Shown one piece after another: positions 9,527-17,777 of a stretch of 64,000 nucleotides of DNA; the stretch's first letter is position 1; each line of letters starts with the position of its first letter. This DNA comes from Vibrio owensii CAIM 1854 = LMG 25443 (GTDB lineage Bacteria > Pseudomonadota > Gammaproteobacteria > Enterobacterales > Vibrionaceae). The stretch is from positions 1-64,000 of the forward strand of contig NZ_JPRD01000020.1 in assembly GCF_000817815.1 (NCBI RefSeq), written 5' to 3'. The notes below the pieces were generated by a model. That model saw only the letters and a list, made by a program, of their open reading frames with translations, was not told where the DNA came from and ran no database searches. A program made the translations under genes and the position numbers.

Positions 9527-9705
9527 AAGAGTAACTTACGGTCAATGTGCAACCAATTTTTTTAACAAAACGGACAGATAGCCAAAATTACCAAAGATGA
9601 GACAAGCCGTTCACAAAGATCCTTGCAGTTGAAATGCAAACCAATGTAAGCCGCGGGGTCAGAATTACGATCGAAAGCGTGTGAAATGCCCGAAAAACAG
9701 GGAGA

Positions 9706-9723
9706 TAGAGGGATTTCCCCCCT
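9706..9723. promoter_or_regulatory. Putative VqmA-binding palindrome of the vqmR promoter
   Basis: The sequence has the form AGNGGGATTTCCCNCCT. It resembles the G-run/ATTT/C-run palindrome reported for VqmA at the V. cholerae vqmR promoter; the consensus is recalled, not looked up. It lies about 50-70 bp upstream of the expected vqmR 5' end and about 400 bp before vqmA, as required for activation of the sRNA by VqmA bound to DPO. Confidence 0.7.
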
Positions 9724-9773
9724 TACCAATATGCTCACAATTCAATACATTAGACCTCGAGCTCTAGGATGCA

Positions 9774-9913
9774 TACGACCCTGATCTCAACGGTATCTAC
9801 TTGATACCTCTAACTTACTTAGCAGACCCTCGCTATGTAATTTAGAACCTCTTCTACACGTCGACAAGATTATATCTTGTGTTGCCAGCCCGTCTTCAGG
9901 CTGGCTTTTTTTT
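9774..9913 (+). ncRNA. vqmR: VqmR small regulatory RNA
   Basis: No coding gene explains the strong plus-strand terminator at 9884-9913. The transcript it would end lies in the position known for VqmR, directly upstream of vqmA. The 3' part folds as a short stem (ACAAGAT/ATCTTGT) followed by the GCCAGCC/GGCTGGC terminator. The unpaired segment around CTAACTTACTTAGCAGACCC is the kind of region VqmR uses to base-pair with mRNAs. VqmR is an Hfq-dependent sRNA that represses biofilm and other targets and is activated by VqmA with the autoinducer DPO. The 3' end is well placed; the 5' end is estimated from the ~140-nt length in V. cholerae and could be some 15 nt further upstream. Confidence 0.75.
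9884..9913 (+). terminator. Rho-independent terminator of vqmR
   Basis: A 7-bp stem GCCAGCC/GGCTGGC with an 8-nt loop is followed by eight T residues on the plus strand. No T run follows on the minus strand, so it acts in one direction. Confidence 0.92.
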
Positions 9914-10043
9914 GCCTATCGCCAATGAAAACAATGGCATAAGCTGATAATATATCGGTCATCTCACCGTATCCTGACGTTAATCATCACGCTGAGTTAT
10001 CTTGCTCGACCTTCTCTCTTCCAGGTCTATCTGGCGCGATTCT

Positions 10044-10061
10044 CGAAAGCATGATCAAGGT
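10044..10061 (-). promoter_or_regulatory. Single RctB-iteron-like site upstream of vqmA
   Basis: On the minus strand it reads ACCTTGATCATGCTTTCG, close to origin iterons such as those at 47593 and 50763. It lies 57-74 bp before the vqmA start, between vqmR and vqmA. Together with 9477-9526 it suggests that RctB occupies this intergenic region. Confidence 0.62.
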
Positions 10062-10117
10062 GATGGTTGTGATTCAAAAACGCAGGATAAACGAAGTGAG
10101 AATACCGACCTGCAATC

Positions 10118-10870
10118 ATGCAGGCGATGAGTAGCAGTAGTGAGTCCATTGTGAATATTCCAGTCAATACCATAGAACAGTCGCTCCTTCGACAGCTACC
10201 GGGTTGTTGGGGATGCAAAGATAAAGATTCGGTATTCCGCTATGTGAATCAGGAATACGCCGAGTTAATTGGGTACGATTCACCTGAAGCCTGTATCGGT
10301 AAAACAGACTTTGAAATGGCTAGCCCTACCACTGAGTGTGCACAAGAGTTTCGAGAACAAGATAAACACGTGATTGAAACTGGCGAGTCTCTAAAGATCC
10401 TCGATATACACCCTTATCCAGATGGTCATTGGCGCGCGCACATCTTTACCAAGACGCCTTGGCGAGATGACGATGGCAACATCATTGGCACCATATTTTA
10501 CGGTCGTGAACTGACTGATACTGCCGTCATCGAAGTAGGCTATTGGGTTTGCCGAGCCATTGGCGGCTCACCTAATCAGCAGTCGATCTTCAGATTCGCT
10601 AACCTTAAGCCCGAGCCGGAGAAGCTAACTTGCCGTGAGCAAGAGACTTTGTTCTTGTTGCTGTATGGAAAAAAGCCGCAATTCATCTCTCAGGTGATGG
10701 GGATTTCAACCAAAACCGTAGAAGGGCATGTGGCTCGTCTTCGCACTAAGTTTGAAGCCAACAGTAAAAACGAGCTCATCGATAAAGCCATGGAAGCTGG
10801 TTACGGCTCAATTGTGCCAAAGACTCTGCTGAAACATCAGCTTTCTGTTGTGCTTAACGGCGAACGCTGA
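10118..10870 (+). CDS. vqmA: VqmA, DPO-responsive quorum-sensing regulator
   Basis: This 250-residue protein has an N-terminal PAS domain (about 25-145) and a C-terminal LuxR-type HTH (about 170-230). Conserved stretches such as QLPGCWGCKD, GKTDFEM, KILDIHPY, HIFTKTPW and FLLLYGKKP are those I recall for V. cholerae VqmA. VqmA binds 3,5-dimethylpyrazin-2-ol in its PAS domain and activates the sRNA VqmR, whose gene, promoter palindrome and terminator lie just upstream. The start at 10118 is likely, but an in-frame ATG at 10127 is also possible; neither has a strong ribosome site. A bidirectional terminator separates it from pdxH, the same neighbour as I recall for V. cholerae. Confidence 0.92.
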   Translation: MQAMSSSSESIVNIPVNTIEQSLLRQLPGCWGCKDKDSVFRYVNQEYAELIGYDSPEACIGKTDFEMASPTTECAQEFREQDKHVIETGESLKILDIHPYPDGHWRAHIFTKTPWRDDDGNIIGTIFYGRELTDTAVIEVGYWVCRAIGGSPNQQSIFRFANLKPEPEKLTCREQETLFLLLYGKKPQFISQVMGISTKTVEGHVARLRTKFEANSKNELIDKAMEAGYGSIVPKTLLKHQLSVVLNGER

Positions 10871-10892
10871 TTCTTGATTCTGTTCAAACAAA

Positions 10893-10920
10893 AACACCGC
10901 CAATTTCGGCGGTGTTTTTT
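10893..10920. terminator. Bidirectional terminator between vqmA and pdxH
   Basis: A 9-bp stem AACACCGCC/GGCGGTGTT has an A run on its left and a T run on its right. It can therefore end both the plus-strand vqmA and the minus-strand pdxH transcripts. Confidence 0.9.
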
Positions 10921-10939
10921 TATCTATTCATCGAAGTGA

Positions 10940-11575
10940 CTACGGCGCAAGACGGTCGATGTCCCACTCACCTTCTTGATTTGAGAACAAGAAACGATCA
11001 TGCAGACGATGTTCACCACCTTGCCAAAATTCAATGCTTTGTGGCTTAACGCGGAAACCACCCCAGAAAGTCGGCATCGGGATTTCACCTTTGGCAAACT
11101 TCTGCTTCAGTTCGAGGAATTTACCTTCTAGTACACCACGCGCTGAAATACGGCTACTTTGTTTGCTCGCAATCGCAGCCAGTTGGCTGTCTTTCGGACG
11201 AGAAGTGAAATATTTCATGTTTTCCATGGCGGTAAGCTTTTCTGCGACACCAGTAATGTGAACCTGACGCTCAAGCGGGTGCCATGGAAAATGCAGGCTG
11301 ATGTTGCTGTTGTGCTCAAGCTGCTGCGCTTTGCGGCTGCCCAAGTTGGTGTAGAACACAAAACCATCTTTATCGACGCTTTTTAGCAGCACAATGCGTT
11401 GAAACGGCATGCCATTTTCGTCGACTGTCGCGACTGTCATCGCCGTCGGGTCAGTCAGACCAGCTTGTACCGCTTGTTCTAACCACAGGTTAAATTGATC
11501 AATCGGATCTGCTTTTAAATCTTTACGACGCAGGCCACCTTTTGTGTACTCACGACGAATATCAGCAAGTTCCAT
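10940..11575 (-). CDS. pdxH: Pyridoxamine 5'-phosphate oxidase
   Basis: A 211-residue FMN enzyme that oxidises pyridoxamine or pyridoxine 5'-phosphate to pyridoxal 5'-phosphate in the cytoplasm, the last step of de novo and salvage vitamin B6 synthesis. It has the family blocks [13 protein letters not shown] near the N-terminus, [15 protein letters not shown] (FMN site), [14 protein letters not shown], and the C-terminal [12 protein letters not shown] with the substrate-binding histidine and arginines. The ATG at 11573-11575 follows a GGAG site at good spacing and gives the usual length; the in-frame extension upstream is not coding-like. The gene converges on vqmA and is probably monocistronic. 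Confidence 0.95.
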   Translation of the reverse strand: MELADIRREYTKGGLRRKDLKADPIDQFNLWLEQAVQAGLTDPTAMTVATVDENGMPFQRIVLLKSVDKDGFVFYTNLGSRKAQQLEHNSNISLHFPWHPLERQVHITGVAEKLTAMENMKYFTSRPKDSQLAAIASKQSSRISARGVLEGKFLELKQKFAKGEIPMPTFWGGFRVKPQSIEFWQGGEHRLHDRFLFSNQEGEWDIDRLAP

Positions 11576-11645
11576 CTTCACTCCTTCACTCGTTTTTGTC
11601 GATTGTGCGCCCGATAATTTCGAAATACAAGGACAGCACACATGG

Positions 11646-11744
11646 ATGTTTAAAGACCTAGTACGACTCTTACGGTTGGAGTACTACAAAGATCCATCGC
11701 ACGGGATGCCGAAGCGTAACAAACAAGCCCAGACTTCACTGTGA
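11646..11744 (+). CDS. Possible 32-residue small protein
   Basis: An ATG at 11646 opens a 32-codon frame ending in TGA at 11742-11744. The predicted peptide is basic with a hydrophobic start ([20 protein letters not shown]) and a Lys/Arg/Gln-rich tail. AAGGACAG lies about 14 bases before the start, only a moderate ribosome site. It is divergent from pdxH, about 70 bp from its start. The composition looks more protein-like than the flanking DNA, but I do not recognise a family and it may be chance. Confidence 0.35.
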   Translation: MFKDLVRLLRLEYYKDPSHGMPKRNKQAQTSL

Positions 11745-12051
11745 TTTATGTCGTTAGGTTGATGAAAGTAGGGTGAAAACCAACAATGTGAAGTCATTCC
11801 AAAATAATATTGCTCGTTTTTGCTCCACTAAAGACAATAATTGCTACCCAGTGGCCTCAAAAACCTCAGAATTTCAGGTACTAATGCAGGTGAATCGTAA
11901 GTTTATTAGCTTATTCACCTACCTCAATTCGCTCTGAAAGCCGGACTCTCAATCCCTTTTTTGAGGCCGCTTGGGTATACTAAAAGACATGCATAATAAA
12001 AGTGGATAACCACAACACATTAAACAACGTTGCTAGGAAAGGCATTTGCTT
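11745..12051. other. Intergenic region upstream of the LuxR solo
   Basis: No gene is seen. An inverted repeat at 11888-11920 has arms AGGTGAAT/ATTCACCT separated by 17 bp, and a GTGGATAACCAC palindrome lies about 50 bp before the LuxR-type gene. Either could be a regulatory site for that gene, but no regulator can be assigned. Confidence 0.4.
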
Positions 12052-12729
12052 ATGGACAAGCTAAGACTGTTCGAACTCTCCAATCAGCTCAGGTGCGCCG
12101 AAAGCTCCGACGCTATTCATGCTTGGTTTGGAGAACTACAAAACGAAATTGATTTTGAATTCAGTATCCTCGGTTTATTTGGTGATGATTACGCTCCAGA
12201 CCCTGTCTGTTATGGTTTCTCTCCCGATCAATTTGCCAACTGCTTTAGTAAAAAAACCGCCGAAAGTGACCCGTTAATCGCGGCATTACAGCAATCCAAT
12301 CACGGCATCATGGCTCTGATGGACTCACATACCCATCCAGATTACGGCAAGCGCTTACTGCTGGCCGGATATCATGGCGACAAGAAAGCCATTTATCTCA
12401 CCTCCTTTGGTGACCGCCAACCTTCCAGCGAAGAGATAGACGCGTTATATCTTTTAACTCCCCACCTCTATATGGCTTCAAGTTATGTCTGTGATCGTAA
12501 CATCCGAGTGGAAACGCTCCCTGCTCCAGAGAGCCAACTAACGACTCGAGAATGTGAATTGCTTCCTTGGTTAAAACTGGGTAAGAGTAATTGGGAAATC
12601 AGTCGCTTACTCAACATCAGTGAACGTACTGTCAAATACCACCTACAAAATATTTATCGTAAGTTGGATGTACATAACCGAACACATGCCGTGTCAAAAG
12701 CGATCGAGTTAGGCTGGTACGAGGATTAA
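12052..12729 (+). CDS. LuxR-type regulator with divergent signal-binding domain (LuxR solo)
   Basis: A 225-residue protein with an N-terminal ~150-residue region resembling the LuxR autoinducer-binding fold and a C-terminal GerE/LuxR HTH (LTTRECELLPWLKLGKSNWE, then ISERTVKYHLQNIYRKLDVH). In the SPDQFANCFSKKTAESDP stretch the aspartate-proline pair (73-74) fits the conserved acyl-homoserine-lactone contact, but the usual Trp and Tyr appear as Phe61 and Phe65. Such changes are known in LuxR solos that sense non-AHL ligands. No luxI-like synthase lies nearby. The ATG at 12052 follows AGGAAAGG at 9-nt spacing. It sits next to the AvrD-like/exporter operons, and a lux-box-like palindrome (16918-16937) lies between them, so it is the natural candidate regulator of that cluster. 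Confidence 0.82.
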   Translation: MDKLRLFELSNQLRCAESSDAIHAWFGELQNEIDFEFSILGLFGDDYAPDPVCYGFSPDQFANCFSKKTAESDPLIAALQQSNHGIMALMDSHTHPDYGKRLLLAGYHGDKKAIYLTSFGDRQPSSEEIDALYLLTPHLYMASSYVCDRNIRVETLPAPESQLTTRECELLPWLKLGKSNWEISRLLNISERTVKYHLQNIYRKLDVHNRTHAVSKAIELGWYED

Positions 12730-12757
12730 AAAAGGCTTAGGACGAATATCCTAAGCC
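12728..12757 (-). terminator. Terminator of the MMPL operon
   Basis: A perfect 9-bp stem GGCTTAGGA/TCCTAAGCC at 12734-12757 is followed on the minus strand by a run of T, just after the MMPL gene. It also begins five bases after the end of the LuxR-type gene on the other strand. Confidence 0.85.
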
Positions 12758-12786
12758 AAATGGTACAAGCCAAGAGTGTCAGTAAA

Positions 12787-15093
12787 TTAGGCTGTTTGTG
12801 GTTTGTGTTGTGCTGCTTTGGCAGATTTCCCAGTCACTTTAAGCAAGGCAGGAATCAACAACAAATCAAGCACAAGCGCGATAATGATGGTGATTGCGGT
12901 CATCAGGCCCATGTCCGCATTCATCTTGAAGGAACTGCTCGCCAACACAAAGAAGCCTGCACTGAGCACTATGGTGGTACCTATGATTGCCACGCCAGTT
13001 TCTCGAACGGCGGTAACAATCGATTCTTCTTCCGACTTCCCTTCCTTACGAGACGTGTGATAACGATAGAGCAAGTGAATGGTGTCATCCACGACGATAC
13101 CTAGCGTCATACTCGCAATGACGGAAAGACTCAAGCCAACTTCACCAATGCTCAGTCCCCACAAACCAAAGGCAATGGAAGCCGGCAAGATGTTTGGCAA
13201 GATGCTAATCACACCAAGGCGAACGGAACGCAGAATCAAACCAATAAGGAAGGAAATCACCAATAGCGCCGCGGCAGACGCCGTCAACATGCTCACGTTG
13301 TTACGATAGCCAATGTGCGCAAACATGATGTCAGCGCTCACTCCAGGACTAACGCTGCTTTCAGGGAATAAGCCTAACAACTGGCTGCGTAACGTCGATT
13401 CCAGAGCAATCAAATCATTGGACGACATCTTTTTCGCCGTTACGATAACGCGCAGTTCTTTTTTATCCAACGCGACTTGGTTGCTGAGGTTCAATCCGTA
13501 AGGAAGCGACATGTCATAAAGCAAAAGTGTTTGAGCAGACAACTCAGGATCACTGGTGAGACGATATTCACCTGCTTCATCGTTATGCAAGCTGCTGTTC
13601 AAACGCTTCATGATGTCAGTCAGCGATTGAATGTGATACACGCCTTCGGTTTGGCGAGCCTGTTGAACAAACTGATCCAACTTATGCAGGAAATCAGGAG
13701 AGGTAATCAGTTCACCTTGCTCTGGTCGAATCGCATATTGAATACTCGCCACACCCGTTAAGTTAGCGTAAGTGAAATCGTTAGCTTGACGCACCGCATA
13801 AGATTCATCGAAATATTCAAACAAGGTGTCATCTATATCGTTTCGAACCAAGTTTGCAGCAATTACGCCACCCCCAAGTACAACTACAGCGATCTTTAAT
13901 CCAGGCTTCACCATTGCCCAGCGAGCGATGGCTTCAAGTGGCTTGGCAAGCCCTGAGCGCTTCACTACTTTACTCTTTCTTGCTGGTAACACGGCCAAAA
14001 GCGCAGGTACGAAGAACAACGTCAGGAACATGGCAGCAATCACGCCCATCGCGGTGATATTGCCCAAATCGTTAAACGGAGGAGAGTCACTGAAGTTCAT
14101 CGACAAGAAACCAACCGCCGTGGTCAAACTGGTCAGAATGATGGGTAGACGATGTTTCTCCATCGATTGCTGCAAAGCCACCAGCTTGGTTTCGCCTTTG
14201 TTCAGCGCGTGTTTATAGCCTTGCAAATAGTGAATGCAGTCGGCAACCGCCATGGTCAGAATGATAAGCGGTGCAGATGCAGACGGAGAAGTAATTGCCA
14301 TGCCGAGCCAACCTGCAGCACCAAGCGCAATGAAGATTGAAGAGATGATGGTTAATGTCACTACCACCGAACTCCACAAGCTACGCAGATAAATGCCCGT
14401 GCCGATGACAATCAGCAGCAATGCGCCCGGCACCAAACTGCCCATATCTCGCTGTGTCGCCTCACCAAACGCGTCGTTTTGCATCACCTGACCAGTGAGA
14501 TAAAACTGCACGTCAGGGTAACGTGTCTGAGTTTCAGCGATCTTGTCTTGCCAGAACTGCGCGATTTCACGCACTTCTTCGGACTGACCCTCCGTCGTCA
14601 AACGCACCAACACATTGATCGCCGTCGAGTTCGCATCTTGAGCTAAGTAACGATTGACCAACTCAGGCTGTTTAAGTGCATAGGCTTTCTTCTCTGCAAG
14701 CAGCTGGGTATTGCTGAGCTGGTTTGTGTTCACAAAATCTTCGACGATCAGGTCATCATTTTGAGCATGGGTATATTGATAGTTGGTCAATGAATCCACA
14801 CGGTATGAGTGAGGTGTTTGCCACGCATATTCCGTCAGTTCCATGACCGCTTTCAACACATTTTCCTGAAAGACATCGCCCGATTTCGGGTGCAAGACAA
14901 TCAATACGCTGTCATTGCTGTTGTATTTCTCTTCGATGCTCTCAAACGCGATCAAATCTGGATTGTCGTCGCTAAAGAACACTTTATAGTCATTGTTTAA
15001 GCCAAGTTTCCCTAAGCCAACAAACGCTAGGGCCATGATGCAGAGCCACACCACAAGGGCGAGCAAAGCTCTGGGTTTTGTCCATTTTTTCAT
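12787..15093 (-). CDS. MMPL/RND-superfamily exporter
   Basis: A 768-residue inner-membrane protein with the duplicated build of MMPL/RND exporters: one N-terminal membrane helix, a large periplasmic loop (about 35-200), five helices, then a second loop and five more helices. The helix-4 region ILTMAVADCIHYLQGY and its partner in the second half, SMTLGIVVDDTIHLLYRYH, carry the acidic residues used for proton coupling. Such pumps move lipids or hydrophobic small molecules across or out of the inner membrane. It is the last gene of a tight minus-strand operon with the AvrD-like and P-loop genes, 20 bp downstream of the latter. This fits export of whatever that operon makes, perhaps with the LolA-like protein and beta-barrel encoded divergently. 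Confidence 0.9.
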   Translation of the reverse strand: MKKWTKPRALLALVVWLCIMALAFVGLGKLGLNNDYKVFFSDDNPDLIAFESIEEKYNSNDSVLIVLHPKSGDVFQENVLKAVMELTEYAWQTPHSYRVDSLTNYQYTHAQNDDLIVEDFVNTNQLSNTQLLAEKKAYALKQPELVNRYLAQDANSTAINVLVRLTTEGQSEEVREIAQFWQDKIAETQTRYPDVQFYLTGQVMQNDAFGEATQRDMGSLVPGALLLIVIGTGIYLRSLWSSVVVTLTIISSIFIALGAAGWLGMAITSPSASAPLIILTMAVADCIHYLQGYKHALNKGETKLVALQQSMEKHRLPIILTSLTTAVGFLSMNFSDSPPFNDLGNITAMGVIAAMFLTLFFVPALLAVLPARKSKVVKRSGLAKPLEAIARWAMVKPGLKIAVVVLGGGVIAANLVRNDIDDTLFEYFDESYAVRQANDFTYANLTGVASIQYAIRPEQGELITSPDFLHKLDQFVQQARQTEGVYHIQSLTDIMKRLNSSLHNDEAGEYRLTSDPELSAQTLLLYDMSLPYGLNLSNQVALDKKELRVIVTAKKMSSNDLIALESTLRSQLLGLFPESSVSPGVSADIMFAHIGYRNNVSMLTASAAALLVISFLIGLILRSVRLGVISILPNILPASIAFGLWGLSIGEVGLSLSVIASMTLGIVVDDTIHLLYRYHTSRKEGKSEEESIVTAVRETGVAIIGTTIVLSAGFFVLASSSFKMNADMGLMTAITIIIALVLDLLLIPALLKVTGKSAKAAQHKPQTA

Positions 15094-15113
15094 TATTCGA
15101 GACTTCCTTTGAA

Positions 15114-15836
15114 TTAAGCCTGCTGAGTCGCCAGCACAGACAGGCGGTGGTTTTCTATTTCTATCGCCTCTGCTTTCACCTTATTCACCGCTTTTTCGAT
15201 CGCCTCGTCTGGGTCAACATATAAAGGCAACTCGAAGTGTTCCGCGATGGTAATCAATCGGTGACGCAAATCACCGCCAACCGTGATGTAAGGGATGTTG
15301 AGTTCTTTCACAGTAGAGAGCAGAAGATCATTGGAGAGCGTTCTAAAACTTTCAGACACAGGACGGTGGCCATCTTCCACCAAATCAAATTCAATCGGCA
15401 GGTGCACAAACTTGCTGTAGGTCTTTTTCGCATGACGCTTTGCAACGTTGCCAAAAGCATCAATGTAACCACGGTGAATAGATGCATACGGTTTGCCGAT
15501 CAGTCTTTTCATAGCCAAAACCAAGTCGCTGTCATTTGGGTTGATCCCAGTTTCCAAGCGCGCAGCCCCATACACCCATTCATGCAAACAAGAACCATCA
15601 GAAAAAAAGCGATCACCACATCGCTCTTCATTCACAACACGCTCACTCAAACGACTAAGCCCCAAGTTCAGTAGCTCCGCAGGATTACACTGCTCTAAGG
15701 TTTTACCCGGCACCGCATCTGGCAGAATCTCACGCATGGTGCGCGCCTGAGTCCGTGGAACTTGAGTCGCGATCGCCAGCGCTTCCGTTAATGTCGTTTT
15801 TCCGGTTGAGTACGTTCCTGAAATGGCAATTTTCAC
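15114..15836 (-). CDS. P-loop ATPase/kinase of AAA_28/NadR-like type
   Basis: A 240-residue protein starting with a P-loop (GTYSTGKTTL, residues about 7-16) and continuing with DRFFSDGSCLHEWVYGAARL, which resembles the second nucleotide motif of NadR-like and small-molecule kinases. The GTG at 15834-15836 follows AAGGAG and overlaps the TGA of the AvrD-like gene by three bases, a sign of translational coupling; a longer in-frame extension exists but lacks these signals. The likely role is phosphorylation of a small molecule or an ATP-driven step in the cytoplasm, within the pathway defined by its AvrD-like and exporter neighbours. The substrate is unknown. Confidence 0.82.
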   Translation of the reverse strand: MKIAISGTYSTGKTTLTEALAIATQVPRTQARTMREILPDAVPGKTLEQCNPAELLNLGLSRLSERVVNEERCGDRFFSDGSCLHEWVYGAARLETGINPNDSDLVLAMKRLIGKPYASIHRGYIDAFGNVAKRHAKKTYSKFVHLPIEFDLVEDGHRPVSESFRTLSNDLLLSTVKELNIPYITVGGDLRHRLITIAEHFELPLYVDPDEAIEKAVNKVKAEAIEIENHRLSVLATQQA

Positions 15837-16822
15837 GCTGGTTCTCCTTGTGGTAATTGATGGCATAGTTTTGCAGTTAGATTGAATTCTGGATGGCCGG
15901 AAACCGAGCCGTTTACGGTGGCAAGTCGCCATGAAGAGTCCTTCTTTTTCACTAAAGAATTCTTCATGCTACGAAGCGTGAGTGTGTGTTTACGACGAGG
16001 GATGATGGGATACGGCGTTGTGACCGTGACAGAGCGCATCCACAAGTTGTGAGTCTCATTACGATCCAACTTATCGAGGCGATACATCACCAGCTGCGAC
16101 AGCTGAGCAAAACACGTCAGCCAATCCACCATCATCAGTGCATTGGGGTAATGCCCCATCGCGCCCGTTGATGGTTTGCCTGGGCATTGAAACAGCAAGT
16201 CACTGGAGACTGCACAAATGGCGTCACAAAAGGTGTTGTTCGCAAGGTGGCAATGACGCAAACGGAAATCGCTGTTGAAGTACTCATCCTCATCCGAAAA
16301 TGACACGACAGATTGCGAGTGATCCGCTTCCGCCTCATGATCGATGATCACTTCAATTTCCATACTGTCGAGCTTGGTTTTGACACGAGTTAAGGTGCCA
16401 AACAAACTGTCTTGTGAACTGCTGGTATCAAGTAACTGGGCAGAAAGGCGCACCGCATCAAGATCCTCTAACGCTTCTGCGCCAGCTTTAATAGATACAT
16501 GTCGGATCCACGCTTGAGACGACTGGTGGGCTGACAACTGATAATGGCGTTTGATGATCGCGTAGGAGACACGACCAGCAATAAGAAACGCATCAATCGT
16601 ACTGAGATGAGGACGACGAGATTGCGTCTTCTTTTGTGACCAATCTGTTCGATACGCAACACTTACTAATCCTTGTGCGGAATCCGTGTCGTAATTGATG
16701 TTGCATTCATATTGAGTGCGCTTGTAGCCTTCACCGAAGTAGCGCTGTTCCGAGGGACCCAAAATGTCATCAATACTGGTGACCACCTCGTTAATTTCCT
16801 TACCTGAAAGATTAAGCTCCAT
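15833..16822 (-). CDS. AvrD-family-like protein (putative signal or lipid-glycoside synthase)
   Basis: A 329-residue soluble protein. Its N-terminal stretch DDILGPSEQRYFGEGYKRTQ and the following RPHLSTIDAFLIAGRVSY, WIRHVSIKAGAEALEDLDAV and, in the second half, YPNALMMVDWLTCFAQLSQL suggest two related half-domains, and I believe it belongs to the AvrD family (hot-dog-like, related to AfsA-type enzymes). Pseudomonas AvrD directs formation of syringolides, acyl-sugar-derived lactone elicitors. That assignment is from memory of the family, not a search. It is first in a coupled operon with a P-loop kinase and an MMPL exporter. Its promoter region (16823-17000) is shared with the divergent LolA-like/beta-barrel pair and has a lux-box-like palindrome. 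No enzymatic activity can be claimed from sequence. Confidence 0.6.
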   Translation of the reverse strand: MELNLSGKEINEVVTSIDDILGPSEQRYFGEGYKRTQYECNINYDTDSAQGLVSVAYRTDWSQKKTQSRRPHLSTIDAFLIAGRVSYAIIKRHYQLSAHQSSQAWIRHVSIKAGAEALEDLDAVRLSAQLLDTSSSQDSLFGTLTRVKTKLDSMEIEVIIDHEAEADHSQSVVSFSDEDEYFNSDFRLRHCHLANNTFCDAICAVSSDLLFQCPGKPSTGAMGHYPNALMMVDWLTCFAQLSQLVMYRLDKLDRNETHNLWMRSVTVTTPYPIIPRRKHTLTLRSMKNSLVKKKDSSWRLATVNGSVSGHPEFNLTAKLCHQLPQGEPA

Positions 16823-16917
16823 AAAAACAAATACTCCTTGTGCGAATCACATTGGTTGCGGAGTTTTTTATGCTACCTCCTGTATTTCTATTTTTATCCT
16901 GTCCGAATACCCGCTGA

Positions 16918-16937
16918 AACTGTCCACTCGTACAGGT
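16918..16937. promoter_or_regulatory. lux-box-like palindrome between divergent operons
   Basis: AACTGTCCACTCGTACAGGT matches the classical V. fischeri lux box at 15 of 20 positions as I recall that sequence, and has arms AACTGT/ACAGGT. It overlaps a second inverted repeat, ACAGG-TTCAAC-CCTGT, at 16932-16947. It lies 64-83 bp before the LolA-like start (17001) and 96-115 bp before the AvrD-like start (16822), where a LuxR-type activator could serve both promoters. Confidence 0.55.
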
Positions 16938-17000
16938 TCAACCCTGTCTGATTTCTTGTAACTTGCACAACAAAACTCGTCCTTCAACAAGGAGTTAACT

Positions 17001-17777
17001 ATGAGGATGTTTTTCGGATTGCTCATGACACTCTCAGCAACGGCCGCCGCTGAGGGTGTCTCTGGGTTCGATGTAGCAAAGGAAATGATCAGTCGAGATA
17101 CCGGATATATTTCCTATACATCAGACGTGGAAATGTCGATCGTCGCAGCTAATGGCGACACAGTACGCAGACAATTGACGATCAAAGGTATCGAGCAAGA
17201 GAACGATGGCGATAAGATCATCACTTACTTCCAAGCGCCACGAGACATTGCTGGTACCGCCCTACTTACGTTTAGCCACGCCATCGAAGCGGATGATCAA
17301 TGGCTGTTTTTACCTTCTATCAAAAGGGTTAAACGCATTTCTTCTAACAACCGTTCAGGGCCATTTATGGGCAGTGAGTTTGCTTATGAAGACATGAGTT
17401 CGTGGGAGTTGGACAAATATCGCTATGAGCTCGTCGAAGAAAAAACACAAGATGGGCAAAGCTACTGGCTGTTGGCTTGCTTCCCTCGCTACGAAAATTC
17501 GGGCTACTCGAAACTTGTAGCTTGGATTGATCAAGACATTTATCAACCACGAAAAATCGAATACTACGACCGAAAAGGCACGTTGTTTAAGCAGCTAACC
17601 CTCTCCGATTATGAGCAACATAACCAACGCTACTGGCGTCCGAAGTTTGCTCAAATGGACAACTTAAAAAACAAGCGTTCCTCTTCATTGTCATGGAAAA
17701 ACATGACATTAGGTGTGGACGTTCCACAAGGCCAGTTTGAACCCAAACAGCTTCGTAACGCATACAGGCACAACTGA
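17001..17777 (+). CDS. LolA-like outer-membrane lipoprotein-sorting protein
   Basis: A 258-residue protein with a signal peptide of about 20 residues (MRMFFGLLMTLSATAAAEG) and a single LolA/LolB-like beta domain (about 35-255). The motif WLFLPSIKRVKRISSNNRSG, then GPFMGSEFAYEDM, is typical of the periplasmic proteins encoded with MMPL exporters. These proteins are thought to carry hydrophobic cargo across the periplasm. AAGGAG lies before the ATG. The stop TGA overlaps the start of the next gene (TGATG), showing coupling. It is divergent from the AvrD-like operon and shares its regulatory region. Confidence 0.85.
   Translation: MRMFFGLLMTLSATAAAEGVSGFDVAKEMISRDTGYISYTSDVEMSIVAANGDTVRRQLTIKGIEQENDGDKIITYFQAPRDIAGTALLTFSHAIEADDQWLFLPSIKRVKRISSNNRSGPFMGSEFAYEDMSSWELDKYRYELVEEKTQDGQSYWLLACFPRYENSGYSKLVAWIDQDIYQPRKIEYYDRKGTLFKQLTLSDYEQHNQRYWRPKFAQMDNLKNKRSSSLSWKNMTLGVDVPQGQFEPKQLRNAYRHN

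Noticed and set aside
12760..13104. 114-codon plus-strand frame over the MMPL gene 3' end
   Set aside because: It is antisense to a conserved exporter domain and its composition follows that gene's codons.
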